Source: Boswellia sacra | Lineage: Eukaryota > Streptophyta > Magnoliopsida > Sapindales > Burseraceae | Reading direction: 5' to 3' | DNA: 64,000 nucleotides | Assembly (NCBI GenBank): GCA_013180625.2 | Contig: SNVD02014103.1 | Location: forward strand, 1-64,000 | Part shown: one piece after another, positions 37,213-48,672 of the stretch | How positions within the stretch are numbered: the stretch's first letter is position 1 | Layout: the number at the start of each line of letters is the position of its first letter | Notes under the pieces: model-generated | Told to the model about the DNA's origin: nothing | Databases searched by the model: none | The model's input: only the letters and a program-made list of their open reading frames with translations | Program-made: the position numbers and the translations under genes

Positions 37213-37569
37213 TGGATTTTGAGTAGGATTGATACATTGCCATTAGGTTGTTGAGTACATATAGGGTAATACATAAGTATTTCATTATGGAAGTCTCTAT
37301 CAAGAGGGTATATATAATATCCCAACAGACATCACTACGTGTTATTAGACATTTATGAATAGTCATCAGACACATCCATTCAATTTTTCAGATAACTACA
37401 AATAACCAACTGGTGGTTATTGTAGTTATTTGCAATAACTCCTTTATGTGTCTCTTGTTGAAGAGACACATCGCTCTATGTGATTTGGCACACCATATTT
37501 ATGGTGAACCCCACCACATAGAACACTGCATGTCACCTATATGTATATATTAGATCACAAATACTAACA
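37213..37569 (-). repeat. 5' LTR of Copia element 3
   Basis: 357 bases, starting TGTTAGTATTTG on the minus strand, partner of 22387-22757. Confidence 0.9.
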
Positions 37570-37779
37570 GGGGTGACGTGGACCAGCTCCTTGAATCCCG
37601 GCAATAGTCTCTCAACAGCAAAGGAGGTGTTTGTCTTTTCCCTCTATTTGAAATAAAGGATGGTATTGTAAATCGCCTATTCTTTTCAAGGGCAGAATTG
37701 TCATTGCATTGTTGTTCTAATAAAGAGACTTAAACAAATATAACAGTATATTATGTGTAAAACTGAAAATATAATATAT

Positions 37780-38270
37780 GAATGACATTGGATTGAGTGC
37801 AAGGTTTTGTTGATAACAATATCTATGTTTTAAGAAAATAGCTTCAAGGATAAGTTATAGTTCTGCTTTGATTGCATATTCACTAACCTTCATTGGCGCT
37901 GGATGCTTGGCCTCTATATTACATGGTTTGAAGAGTCTTGATCACTCGCCAATTTAGTTGTCTTGGCGTGGTTCCATTGGCCCCGACTTCCATTTTCCTG
38001 GGTGGGATTGGTGTCACTACCCTTTTCTTTTGCCTTTTGGTGTGTTTTCACCTACATTGGACGTGATGGGAGGAGCAACTGAGGATTGTAATTCTTCTGA
38101 TTCCTATATATATAATAAGCAATACAAGCATTTTAAAGATGATATTAATATAGAATTATTATGACAGCAAAATTCATACCTAAAGACACAGAACTATTCA
38201 AGAAACTTCATAGAATCAAACTCATAAATCCATTTTCAACATGCTTATAAGAAGAAAATACTAAATAAAT
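37780..38270 (-). pseudogene. Third, truncated copy of the AAA-ATPase gene (exon 3 part plus intron 2 part)
   Basis: 37780-38105 aligns by eye with exon 3 of the neighbouring AAA-ATPase genes (the same GCTGGATGCTTGGCCTC block and the same GGAATCAGAAGAATTACA exon start), but with indels and stop codons. From 38106 to about 38270 it matches intron 2 of the plus-strand gene (50530-50729) in long near-identical blocks, including a TATATATATA stretch and a TTATGACAGCAAAATTC word. Gene 38497-40773 lacks that intron part. The fragment is therefore closer to the plus-strand gene than to its immediate neighbour. It lacks the ATPase domain and cannot encode a functional protein. Confidence 0.88.
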
Positions 38271-38496
38271 AAGAAAATTAATTATTGGTTTAATTAGTGC
38301 AACCCAGATCAACAACAATCTCAAACGAGACTCAAAATTACTTTAGGTCTTTAACTAGCATATGTAAGAAAATATATTCCAAACTCATACTTCTATAGAG
38401 GGATAAAGAGCATTTACACACTTGAAATTCATACAGTAGTTTATTTATTTTAACACTTAGAAATGTTTTTGACGTCTGCAATTACAAAGATATTTC

Positions 38497-40773
38497 TCAA
38501 AGCAACCCTTCAACCAAGGATTTGTAGTCACAATTACTAGTGACTTTGACCACCTGCTGATTGCTAAAGATAGTATCAGAAAGTTTCTCAGATATGATAG
38601 CTTTCAACTCATTTAGTCTCACTGCCTCGTCAATCTCAAGCAACCTCTTACGCAGCCAACCAACTTCTAGCTTTACTGATTCAAGATCTTCAACCTCAGA
38701 GAGCATGGACTTGAGCTGAAGTTGTGATAAATTTTCCAAATTTGTTGTTTGCAACTTTTGGATGATGCCACAAGCAATCTCCAAGAGAGATGAACGACAT
38801 TGCATTGAGTGCAAGGTTATGTTGGCAGCAATATCTCCATGCTTTGAAAAAACAGCTTCAAGGATAGGTTTAAGTTCTGCTTTAATTGCATATTCACCAA
38901 GCTTCATTGGTGCTGGATGCTTGGCCTCATTATGGTTTGAAGAGTCCTGATGATCATTTGCCAATTTAGCTGTGTTTGTGTTGGCCAATTGGTCTTGGCT
39001 TCCATTTTTGTGGGTGGGATTGTTGCCATTATGCTCTTCTTCTGGTGGGTTTTCATCTATATTTGATGCAATGGGAGGAGCAACAGGGGATTTCTCTTCT
39101 GATTCCTATATAATAATTAACAGGGGATTGTCACTCTTGAGAAATTAAGCAGGGATTGGAATTGGAGACGAGCAAAAGAGGTTTAGTAATATGCTTCCTT
39201 CCAGAGAAAAACTTGATTCTAAATTACTCAATAATTAAATTACCTTGCTTTCCAAGAATTTGATGAAGTCCTGAAGAGAAGTCTTAGAACTTTTGGCCTT
39301 CATCAGTTCACCAGCAACTTCAGCAGGGGAAACTTTGACCCTTCCAATAAGCTTTTCAATGTGAGAAAACAGATCATCATCGGAAATCTCCAAGTAGGTA
39401 GCTGCAAGCTGCTTGAAAGTGGAGAATGTACAATAAGAGAGGTTTATGTGCATGTCCATGCGGCCTGGTCGTAGTAACGCAGGGTCAACTCGTTCCCTAT
39501 AATTAGTAGTGAACACTGTGATCTTTTCATCTCCACAGCAGGACAATAGACCATCAATTGCATTCAGAAGACCCGCAAGAGTTACCTAATTCCAGCAGAT
39601 GTTTGTTAATCAAATTAAATATATTTATGGGGATAGGATACTTTCATTACATCACATCAAAGTTTCATATTAGATGAGTTACATAATCAAAATATAGGCA
39701 CTCAAGCATATTAATTCTAGAATCAATATTGTTGCAGGCTCCTCAAGAACCAACAGCCCTTCTATATAAAAAATTCAGAAGGCTGAAACCAACAATTTAT
39801 ATCATAGGCCAATATCTTAAAACCCAGAAAGACTATAAATTAAATCACAATCGTGTGTTACCTCAGGGCTTTTAGTGCCTTTAGGTTTATCCTTGGATTC
39901 ACGGTTTTGCAATTTGATGCAGCAGTCGATATCCTCCACCACAAGAATCGAACGGCTAGGAAGATGGAGCAACAAGTTTTCAAGGCCTGAATCAGAGTGG
40001 ACAGCTGATAAGTTCAAGTTATAGATATCATAATTGAGGTAATTTGCCATGGCTGCAATCAGACTGGACTTCCCAGTCCCTGGTGGACCATATAACAAGT
40101 AACCTCTTTTCCACACTTTACCAATTTTCTTGTAATACTCTCTCCCCTTCCTGAACCTGTTAAGATCCTTCATCACAGTCTCCTTCAAGTCTCCATCCAT
40201 GAAGAGCGTATCAAACGTCATGGGATGAGCAAGATTGACTCTGCTTGAGCTCCACCAGTCATGCCTAACCGTATGAAACCTCACTATCCGGTTCTGGTCC
40301 TTGAATGCTTTAGCCATGTCGAGGACGTGCGGAAGGTACTCGATCTTCACCATGTGAGCATGCATTTTGTGAAACCTAAGCTCGTACCATCTTGTCTCAA
40401 CTTGTTGGGCGGAGTTGAAATCACTGTTGTACTTCCATTTCATGGGCACACCTTGGAAAGTGTCGACAATCTCAGAGTTTCTCTCCAGGCCGAACATCAA
40501 GTTCCTGGAATTCTCGCTCTTACTAACAGTGAGTCGTTGGGGAAGAGTAGAGTTGGATAAAGCATGATGGGTATGAGCATCAAGGTACGTAGCTGCAGCG
40601 TAGAAGAGACGGTTGTTCGAACCCTCAAAGGATTCTTGAATAGTCATTGTTATCTCTGTGAAGAAACGGCGAGTGAAGCTCCATAAATAGCTGCGTACTT
40701 CTTCTGGGACAATGCTTTTCACTGTGCTACGAAGGATGGCCACAGAAGCCAACACAGAGAATGCTGATCCCAT
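38497..40773 (-). CDS. BCS1-like AAA-ATPase with C-terminal extension (gene 1)
   Basis: Three exons: 40773-39862, 39585-39244 and 39105-38497, all junctions GT-AG and phase 0, giving 620 codons. The N-terminus has a hydrophobic anchor (FSVLASVAILRSTV), then the AAA-associated domain (residues about 30-130) and the ATPase domain: Walker A GPPGTGKSSL near residue 230, Walker B ILVVEDIDC near 280, sensor Asn in TTNYRER and arginines in LRPGRMD. This matches the plant AATP1/HSR4/OM66-type family, membrane-bound ATPases of the mitochondrion or ER, often induced by stress or salicylate. Family members are usually about 450-530 residues; the extra 200 residues encoded by exon 3 are discussed with gene 2. 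All key residues are intact, and the gene appears functional. The substrate is unknown. Confidence 0.9.
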
Positions 40774-40852
40774 CCTAATTAATCAACTATCTCAATTGTA
40801 GCTTCAATGGCTCTTGATAGAAATAAATGCCGAACTCAAAACAACAAACAAG

Positions 40853-40869
40853 AGTCAATGATGAGTCAA
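40853..40869 (-). promoter_or_regulatory. Two W-box cores upstream of AAA-ATPase gene 1
   Basis: TTGACT occurs twice on the gene's coding strand, at 40869-40864 and 40858-40853, about 80-95 bases before the start codon. TTGAC(C/T) is the WRKY factor site, and paired sites are typical of defence-induced promoters. Binding is not shown; the plus-strand paralogue lacks this pair. Confidence 0.5.
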
Positions 40870-42284
40870 TCGAGTTAAAATTAATATTCCAAGACAATTT
40901 GGTGTTAATTCTTTTCAGAAAGTTTTTTGTTTTTTAATCTTCCAAGATACTTTACACGCAGGGTGTTTTGTCTTTTTTACAGTGAATGTTCAGTGAAGAG
41001 TGGTTTCCTTGTAAAGGTTGAGGCACGCTTTTCATTTGCTTTATCATTAATTTAGTCAATTTGGAGCCTCTCTCGGATTCACTTCAACTTTGAATCTACA
41101 TAAAATTGCTAATGTCTTTAATTACGTTGTACAAAATGAACTTTAATTAGCATATATATCCCCTCGGTTGCATCCTCCACAGATGTAATTTGGGAACATA
41201 ATTTTAATTTTCCTTCGGTTCTTGTCCCATCAATCCTATAGATTGGATTGGAGAATTTGAACATCTCACTACTTAGACGTCAATGGTAGAGAGATTGGTA
41301 TCCTCAAGGCTATTCCGGTCAAATTAATAAAGAATATTCAAGTTAGGTTGCGCTCGAATTTTTTCTTTTCTTTTTTTGTTTTAATCTAAAATTAACTTTA
41401 AAAAGATGTTATGAATCCATAAAAATAAGAAACTCTGTTTGTATTTGTTAATTTGTCGACTGATTTGTCTTCTAGATTAGGTGAAGGTACAATAACCAAT
41501 TTATCATTTATAACCAACTTTCTATTTATGCAACGTGGCATGATTTTGGCACATACATTATAATATATTTACTAACAAAAATTAGAATTCCATCAAATGC
41601 CCAGGCAAACTACTGCTAGAATTGTGATGAAATGTTTAACCTTAGTTTTATCTTTTTAAAGTGACAACCCATATATATAACATTTATTTGGCATTTACTT
41701 TACATTGTATAAAATTATATGATACTAATTAATAGCATAAATAAAATTAAACAATGTAAAGTAAATATGTGGTGTATCAATTACGTTGTACGCACACCTT
41801 TTTCATACAATTAAAAACTATTTAACATTTAAAAAACATAAATCGAAAATATGTATTACAAACAATTTCCTCAAATATAAAAGAGTAAATAATCTAGAAA
41901 ATATCCAAAAAATCCAGTATCCGGCTTGACCGTCAACAGTCTTTGCAGCCTTTGACGAGCACAAGTAACGCACCTTAGCCACCAACAAAATCTCAAGTTG
42001 TTGTTGAACCATAACTCGAGTGATAATTGCTATTGGAATAATATTTTTGCTGAATGTGATATTCAAACATTTATTCACAGGAAGAGATCTTTTGACGCAA
42101 ATTTTTTAGCACAAAACTAAACATAAATTTATAACTATTGATCCAAAAAACCTAATAGTCTAAATGATTGATGAGTTGGTATATTGAATGCAACTTTTTT
42201 ACTTTTAATTTTAATTATTGGATTTCGTGAGATCAATGGTTATGCATTTGTGTTAATAAATTGTGTTAAAATTAAAAAAAAAAA
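40870..42284. other. Intergenic, promoter side of AAA-ATPase gene 1
   Basis: AT-rich with no gene-like frame. It contains a perfect 16-bp inverted repeat (41693-41708 with 41751-41766), annotated separately. Confidence 0.55.
41693..41766. repeat. Perfect 16-bp inverted repeat, 42-base loop
   Basis: ATTTACTTTACATTGT at 41693-41708 and its exact complement at 41751-41766. It could be the core of a degraded short TIR element or a foldback. No flanking duplication was found. Confidence 0.7.
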
Positions 42285-42552
42285 TTTGCTAGACGTCAAC
42301 CATTGACGGCTCCCCAACCACCATGGAAGTGGCATGCTAATGACACTGCCACCAACTCCAAACTTGTTTTCATCTGCACTTTCCGAGGCCGAAACTTTAA
42401 CCTTAGATCTCCATCCATCAGCGATTTTAACCGCGGAGATACCAACGGATTCGGAAAGTGTAAAGGATGACGAGTTTGAAGGTGGTGGCGGTGTAACTAA
42501 CACGCTACTTCGACGATGGTTGGGGGCCGTCAACGGCTGACGTCCAGCAAAC
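42285..42552. mobile_element. Short TIR element (MITE, about 268 bp)
   Basis: The two ends are inverted copies over about 45 bases. The left end has TTTGCTAGACGTCAACC and the right end, read inverted, TTTGCTGGACGTCAGCC; both continue with TTGACGGC and CCCAACCA. A/T runs flank it, so a target duplication cannot be resolved. The interior is unusually G/C-rich for this region, which leaves overlapping open frames on both strands (42533-42240 minus, 42334-42540 plus). These look like by-products of the inverted structure, although a Pro/Ser-rich peptide could in principle be made. Confidence 0.7.
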
Positions 42553-42894
42553 TTTTTTATTTTTTAAAAAATTTATTTTAAAAAATAATTTTAAAAATTT
42601 TTAATTTATTTAAATATATAATTTAAAATTTTTAATATATAAGGATTTTTTGGATTTATATTATTTTATAATGATAATTTTGGTATTTTCATTAATCCAA
42701 ATTTTAGCTTTTCAAAATTTAATTTTTAAAAGTTACCTCCTATCTGCTTTTGCAATTCAATGCAAAAGTAGATTCTCCAAGCAATAGCTACTTGGACAAT
42801 CATTTTTCAAAATGTTTACCAAACACCAAAATAGTTGTAGCAATTTCAGGAAAATACCCCTAATGCAATATTACTATTCTATTTTATATAATAT
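42553..42894. other. AT-rich spacer
   Basis: Poly-A/T-rich spacer followed by a short stretch with the imperfect palindrome GCTTTTGCAATTCAATGCAAAAGT. No gene seen. Confidence 0.5.
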
Positions 42895-44600
42895 TGTCAA
42901 CACCTCCCCACAAGTGTGGTTGGGATGGTCATTAGATCTTCTTATTAGTTACTTGTATATAAACTAGATGATAGTCTTCTTATTAATGGCTAGTAAATAA
43001 ATAGGATTGCACAGCAATTTCAATAGGAAGGACAATTAGTTTTTGGGTGGGGTTGTATGAACCAGCAAAAACACTCTTCACACCACATTTCTCAAAATGA
43101 TGAACACTTAAATGTGTATGTTTAATAAGAGCCTAATTCATCATATTGCATTAATAGTTCATTAAATTCCTCACCTTAAGCATATTTGTAGTTTTTGCAT
43201 CTTTTAAATTAGTTTCATCTTAATTTCAATTTTTAATGTAGGTTCGATAGAATATGCATAACTTTCTATTTATAGATCAGAATGGTGCAAATCTTGATTT
43301 GGTGGAAAGCTAACTAATGTTCTAAAAAATTGTAGTTCATAAGAACCATGAAATTCGGATGTCTAGTAGACCAAAATTGGGTTTGAAGAAAACCCGTCTA
43401 TAGTTTCGGCCTAGCCTGACCATGCCTCCATATTTTGACCGTATCTTTTGAAATACGTATCTAAATCGTATGATTCAAAGTGTTCTAAAAAAGCTGAGAG
43501 AAATATCTATAGCTTTCATGAGGATATGTGATCAAAATTATTAATATTTCGATGTTAAAATTGGTAGTCAAAGTCAGTGCGCATGATTATCCAAATTAAC
43601 AACAATTTCCTTCTTTGTAATTTGACCATTTTGGCCCTCAATTTTGTCTATAAATAGATGAAGTTGTGACCAAAAGAGGCATCTTGGCTCTTGGTTGAGA
43701 TCTCTTAACATTGTGTTATCTCTCTTGTGTTTTGTTCTTTTAATATTATTAATAAATCTTTTTCTTATAATGTTTCACTAAATTCTCTTTTGCTAAGGTG
43801 AAAAAGTGAAACGTACCTTGATATGAAAATAAGGATTTTCTAACCCTTTGATATGTGCTTAAAAATCATAATCTTGTGTTGTTTATATTATATGTTTTAT
43901 ATTTATTTTCTTAATCAATCTTGACACCACTCATAAAGTGAAGGTCTTAATCCATTGTAGACAATCATTGGCACATCAAATGCTTAGATCCTTTCTAGAT
44001 GTCGTATGGTTCTCCCTTACTGACACAAGTCTAGTTAGGAATCTTGATTTGTTGTAGACATATAGTGATTGGCACATTGGATGCTTGAATCCCATTTACA
44101 AAAGTGGGATAAATATTGGTAATATAGTGAATGTAATTCATATAACAAAGTGGGCTTAATTGATATAATTTTCGATTGGAATCTCCTTGATGTGTGGATT
44201 CCAATTTAGTGATAAAAGGGGTTAGTTTTTCTTTATTTGATGTACCAAGGGCGAATCCTTTAACCTTCGCTTTTATTATTATTGTGTTAATTCCTCTTAC
44301 TTGTGTATTTCATTTATTCTCGTTTATTACTTATAAAATTATTCTTTCATTTGCTATGGTAGGTTTTATCATCTATTTCTATGGTTAGTTTTATCACCTT
44401 TTATTTATGTTTTAAATTTGAATGGTGGGTCATACTATCTATTATCTTTATTTATTATTGTTGACACCATCTTGTATTTATTTGCTTGTCCTTGATTTAT
44501 ACCGTTAAATTTCCTTCCTTGTAGATCGACCCCGGTCGTGCTAGGTTTATCACATTGACACTCCTATACTTAGGAGATAATCCTTTTATGGATGTGTTAA
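42895..44600 (+). repeat. Decayed LTR of a Gypsy element
   Basis: The stretch begins TGTCAACACC and ends just before a primer-site-like sequence at 44606. It contains a TATA box (CTATAAATAGATG near 43650) followed by a plausible transcript start, a typical LTR layout. The left boundary is an estimate. No second LTR was found in the window. Confidence 0.5.
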
Positions 44601-44605
44601 GTTTT

Positions 44606-44623
44606 TGGTGTCGTTGCTGGGGA
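44606..44623 (+). other. Gypsy primer binding site (tRNA-Asp type)
   Basis: TGGTGTCGTTGCTGGGGA matches 15 of 18 bases of TGGCGCCGTTGCCGGGGA, the complement of the 3' end of plant tRNA-Asp used by Athila/Tat-type Gypsy elements. All three differences are C to T, as expected from decay of methylated cytosines. Confidence 0.8.
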
Positions 44624-44879
44624 AGATAAAATTTGGAGTACAAAATTGTAAGTATTCTCTTTTCTCATTTAGATCTTAATCTTTATTGTTGTGTCTTCAT
44701 CTTTCCTTCTCTTTTTTTCTTTCAATTGCATGAAAATTTGGTCATGCACATCTAATGGTACACTAGTTAAAAAAACATCATCCTCCCTAGAAAACAAAGC
44801 CAACAATCAAGTTGAGAGACTCATAGATGAAGGGGACAATCATTCTCAATAAAATGACCAAAAACAATAAAGAACCCTT

Positions 44880-45066
44880 AGGGACTACATGAATCCAGTG
44901 AGAACTAGTATACCCTCTTGTTTAGTTTTTCCTTTTGATGCAATTCATTTCAACTTCAAACAAAGTTTCATTCAACTTTTACCCACCTTTTATGGTCTTG
45001 ATATGGAGACCTCATATTCACATTTAAAAAACTTTGAAGAGGTGTCTAACTCCTACAATATGATCT
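44880..45066 (+). pseudogene. Gag N-terminal fragment of a Gypsy (Athila/Tat-type) element
   Basis: An open stretch of about 61 codons reads RDYMNPVRTSIPSCLVFP, then FIQLLPTFYGLDMETSYSHL and FEEVSNSY, the conserved start of Athila/Tat gag. It ends at TAA 45064-45066, and nothing recognisable follows. With the primer site 260 bases upstream, this is the 5' end of an otherwise deleted Gypsy element. Confidence 0.82.
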
Positions 45067-48000
45067 AATAAGAAACACAAGTTATTATATAAAAATAATG
45101 ATAACATGAAGTTATCAAGCAAATTAAAATATTGATAAACCATAATATAACAAATAAAAATTCATTTATAAATTGATTAATGTTCCTAACTAAAAATAAC
45201 AATAAAAATTTAAATCATTCCAATAAAAATATTGTAATTTAAATAAATTTATAGGACTCCATGAAATAAGCTACCATGCATAAAATAGAACTTAAAAAAG
45301 TTTATTACTACATAATTGCATTAACTCAATGTCATCCATGTGCATATTAAAAAATACCTTGCAAACATGAATAAATAATTAATAAGTAACTAATAGTTTT
45401 TATATTGAGATAAATATAATTAACATGAAAAAACAATTCATGAAATTAAAAAAATAATAATTAAGTTATATTTATACGTTCCAATTACACTTATGCATTA
45501 ACTCAATGATCATCAAATGTTAATTTTAATTTTTAGATATTACATAGTTAATTTTATTACCTATTATTTGAATTGGATCGGTTTATGATGAATTTTTATA
45601 ATAAGATCCTCTATCCGATCGAATTAATTTGGTTCTAAAAAATTTCAATCAAATCTAATCCGTCAATTAATCAAATCCAATCAAAATTGGATCGTTTTGG
45701 ATTGCATTAGTCGGTTTGGGTGAATTGGATTGGATTTTGAACACCCCAATGAAAGAGTAGTATTAACCCATATTCTAAAAGCATGTGTCAACACCTTAAT
45801 TATTTGATATACCTATCCTTAAAGATGGTGTAATTTAATTTATAATAATATCATATGTATAACCAACTTATACAGCTAAACCTATCTGACTAGGTATAAA
45901 GTTATTGGATAGTTGAGTCCCACTTTATCTATTTAAAAATTTTTTAATTTTCTTTTTATTTTTACCCTCCTAATGGATTTGTGTCACATCATGAGGTTGT
46001 ATAAATGTTAATATTTGGGTTGGTTGTATACGTAAAACAACTCTTTAATTTATAACCGAAAAAAAGTCATTTTAGTACTACTTTCGGTTATTTCCAACTA
46101 ATGAATTACTTATTTTAAAAATGTTCAATCATTAAATTTAATTTTATGAAGAAAATACACAATCTTTAATATGTTAACATGTGTTTCTTGAAGCACATGT
46201 TGAGATTACCCATTATTAACACTATCCATTACAAAAATATCCCAGCAATTTTATTAAATTAAAAAAACATATATTTATTACAAAAATAAATATGATTTAA
46301 AGATCAAACATCCCAACAATTTCTTCCTAAGATTGTACTTTATAGTCTTGTTTAGGGCTTCAACATTGCCACTGTATAGAGGAATAGCGGAAGCAAATTT
46401 GTTAACAAAATTATATAGTATTCTTTATAGCCAAATGATACATTATTAAGCACTCTTCTTATTAACATGACAACTCTCTTTGTATTGTAACATGAACATG
46501 ACATTTTTACATTGGTATGGTTTTATAGGTATGGCAAGTTTCATTGAAAGTGTTCCTAAAAAAAATCTTCCATCATAATTAAGCCTAAACTCTATCAATT
46601 CCGGGAGGTAATCAAAACCTAGGCATGAAAGCTTAGGGCATTGCACATTGAATTAAGCAAGTAGTATTGCTCCCAAAAAAAGTTTTTACGAAATTGAGAA
46701 AAAAATAAATTTTGTTTTCAAAGAAAATGAAACCGAAAGTACATAAAGTTCCATTTGTGACCTTAAAAAGTCGTACTTTTCATATGAACGGCTAATATAC
46801 AGTCAAATACCACTACAAAAAAGCCAACCCTTGCAAAATGCTTTGTCCCCACCCGATGTGAGAGAGGGGAGACAAAATTGCGGACTTCATCTTCAAATAA
46901 AATATATATGAATGTAAGGAAGAAAATAAAAGGAAAATGCAACTTAACTTGCTTCAGAAGGGGCGGAGTAGATAAGATTGAGACAGAGCAGCATTATTTT
47001 ATTTTGATAAAGATTCTTTGGCAAATTCTAATTAATGACAAACTCCCCACTGCTGTAAAGCTGCTCGGAAGATTGTAAAATGCACAAACCTTGAACAAGG
47101 AAATTTCATTGCGGATTTCCAACCAATAATTTAATCCTGCATGCGTCATCACTTCTCCACAATGATGTCATCACAATCAATAAACTTAGAAAAAATAATA
47201 ATAATTTGGTTATTGTCTAATCCAATTCATTAATATTAGGATACATAAGACACTACTTCCTCTTCTGCTATTATCTAATATTTGAAATTATTATGTTGCT
47301 TTTATATGTATATTCAAAGAGCAAATTAAAAAAAAGGGAAATTTATGTTTTGTATTTCCTGGAGAAGAAAATATCATTTGATTAAACTTCAAGAGAGACA
47401 TCATTGTTATTTACAATTTAAGAATTCTATTGAGTTTCTATAAATACTTTGAATAAATGATACTAACGATAAACGATTGTGAAATTGATTTCTGAATAAG
47501 TAATACCATACATACCAATGAGTGATCTTATATATACCATCTATTTAAATTCAAATAAAATACTTTAAAAACTTATTTCTAACATCAAATTAACTATGTA
47601 AGTTATATATATAATATTATTCTGTAGAATCATAATATTGAACCAAATTTAAAATTAAAAACTAAAAGTGGAAAATTTAAGTGATACAAACTCACAAGTC
47701 ATTTGTTTTGGTGAACTTTTATAATTAAATATTGAGAATGATTAAGAATAGTTGCAAAAATAAAAATTGAATTATAAAAATGGAGTAGAAAAAACAAGAA
47801 AAGGAAAACAAGTGTAAATTTAAGTATTAAACAAAGAATGAATATTTTTGCACAAATTTTATATGTAATTTATTGACACGATTTCCTAGTTTTTTTGTAC
47901 CATCAAATTTAACGAATAAAATTAAAAGTAAAAAAAAAAATTATCTGCTAACTCATTAATATCTTAATTATTATATTTTATAAACCAATAGATATAAGTT

Positions 48001-48610
48001 TTTATTAAAAAATGATATCCAAAGATTCCTTTTCTTTAAAAAAAAATAAAACCATACCTATTATTTAACACACACAAAAGAGTAAACAGTGGAATGTATG
48101 TGTAACATTTCAGATAATGGCATGTAAAAGTAATTCAATAAAATACAGAAATTAAGAATTAAAAACAAAGAACCCGATGAGGGGTCCTCTTGAAAATTGA
48201 CAACCTTTTCAAAAAACGTCGATGACATGTCTCTGCTCTGAAGTTCGATAATTTTTTTTTTTTTCCTCTCGCCAGTTAGTGCTCAACATACTTACAGATA
48301 CTAAGCATTAAATCTGTCAAACTGATAGGTGTTATCGAGATGTTAAGTATCCCAAAAAAAAAAAAAAAAAGAGCTTATATCTTGAACTAACTATCAGAAC
48401 TAAATATCAAACAAAGTCCCAACATCTAAATTTTCAAGTTAGGTTTGATATTTTTTAAAGGAAACCTAAATTTTTGTACTTTTTCCAATTCTTCAATAAA
48501 CGAAGTACAGTACACATTGGATAAACTTTCAAAAAGCATAGTTGAAGGTCACGGTAAATTTTGCTTCTGATACTTGGCCCCCGCCACCCCTGGCCTCTGT
48601 TTCCACTTGC
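45067..48610. other. Intergenic, no gene seen
   Basis: AT-rich spacer upstream of AAA-ATPase gene 2. Around 45600-45740 a GGATTGGATT-rich stretch ending in TTTTGAACACCCC looks like one end of a hAT-type element without a visible partner. Reading frames at 46446-46646 and 46878-47078 have no recognised motif. Confidence 0.5.
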
Positions 48611-48615
48611 TACTC

Positions 48616-48624
48616 TATATATAA
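48616..48624 (+). promoter_or_regulatory. TATA box of AAA-ATPase gene 2
   Basis: TATATATAA lies 49-57 bases before the start codon. A start about 30 bases downstream would give a leader of only about 25 bases ending in AAGACAAATGGG. Confidence 0.6.
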
Positions 48625-48672
48625 CTAAGCTGCTCTCGGTGTTCATTACTGTCACTGAACTGAAGAAGACAA

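Larger units (their letters stand above)
22387..37569 (-). mobile_element. Copia LTR retrotransposon 3 (outer host of a nested insertion)
   Basis: Minus-strand element with 5' LTR 37213-37569, primer site 37197-37210, decayed gag and pol, polypurine tract 22758-22767 and 3' LTR 22387-22757. It is split inside RNase H by the 9870-bp Copia element 2. Without that insert and the extra target copy it is about 5.3 kb, a normal Copia length. Many frameshifts and stops show it is old. The ends show no matching 5-bp flanks (GCCGA at the left, GGGGT at the right), so the true ends may be slightly eroded or the flanks rearranged. Confidence 0.92.

Noticed and set aside
42240..42533. Minus-strand frame of 97 codons with Pro/Ser-rich sequence
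   Set aside because: It overlaps a plus-strand frame and is bounded by the inverted ends of a MITE. The open frames follow from the inverted GC-rich structure; no known domain.
45600..45745. hAT-type end reading TTTTGAACACCCC
   Set aside because: Only one end was seen; no partner and no duplication.
45855..46045. Possible MITE with GTATAACCAA / TTGGTTGTATAC ends
   Set aside because: The inverted match is short and imperfect, and no flanking duplication can be defined.
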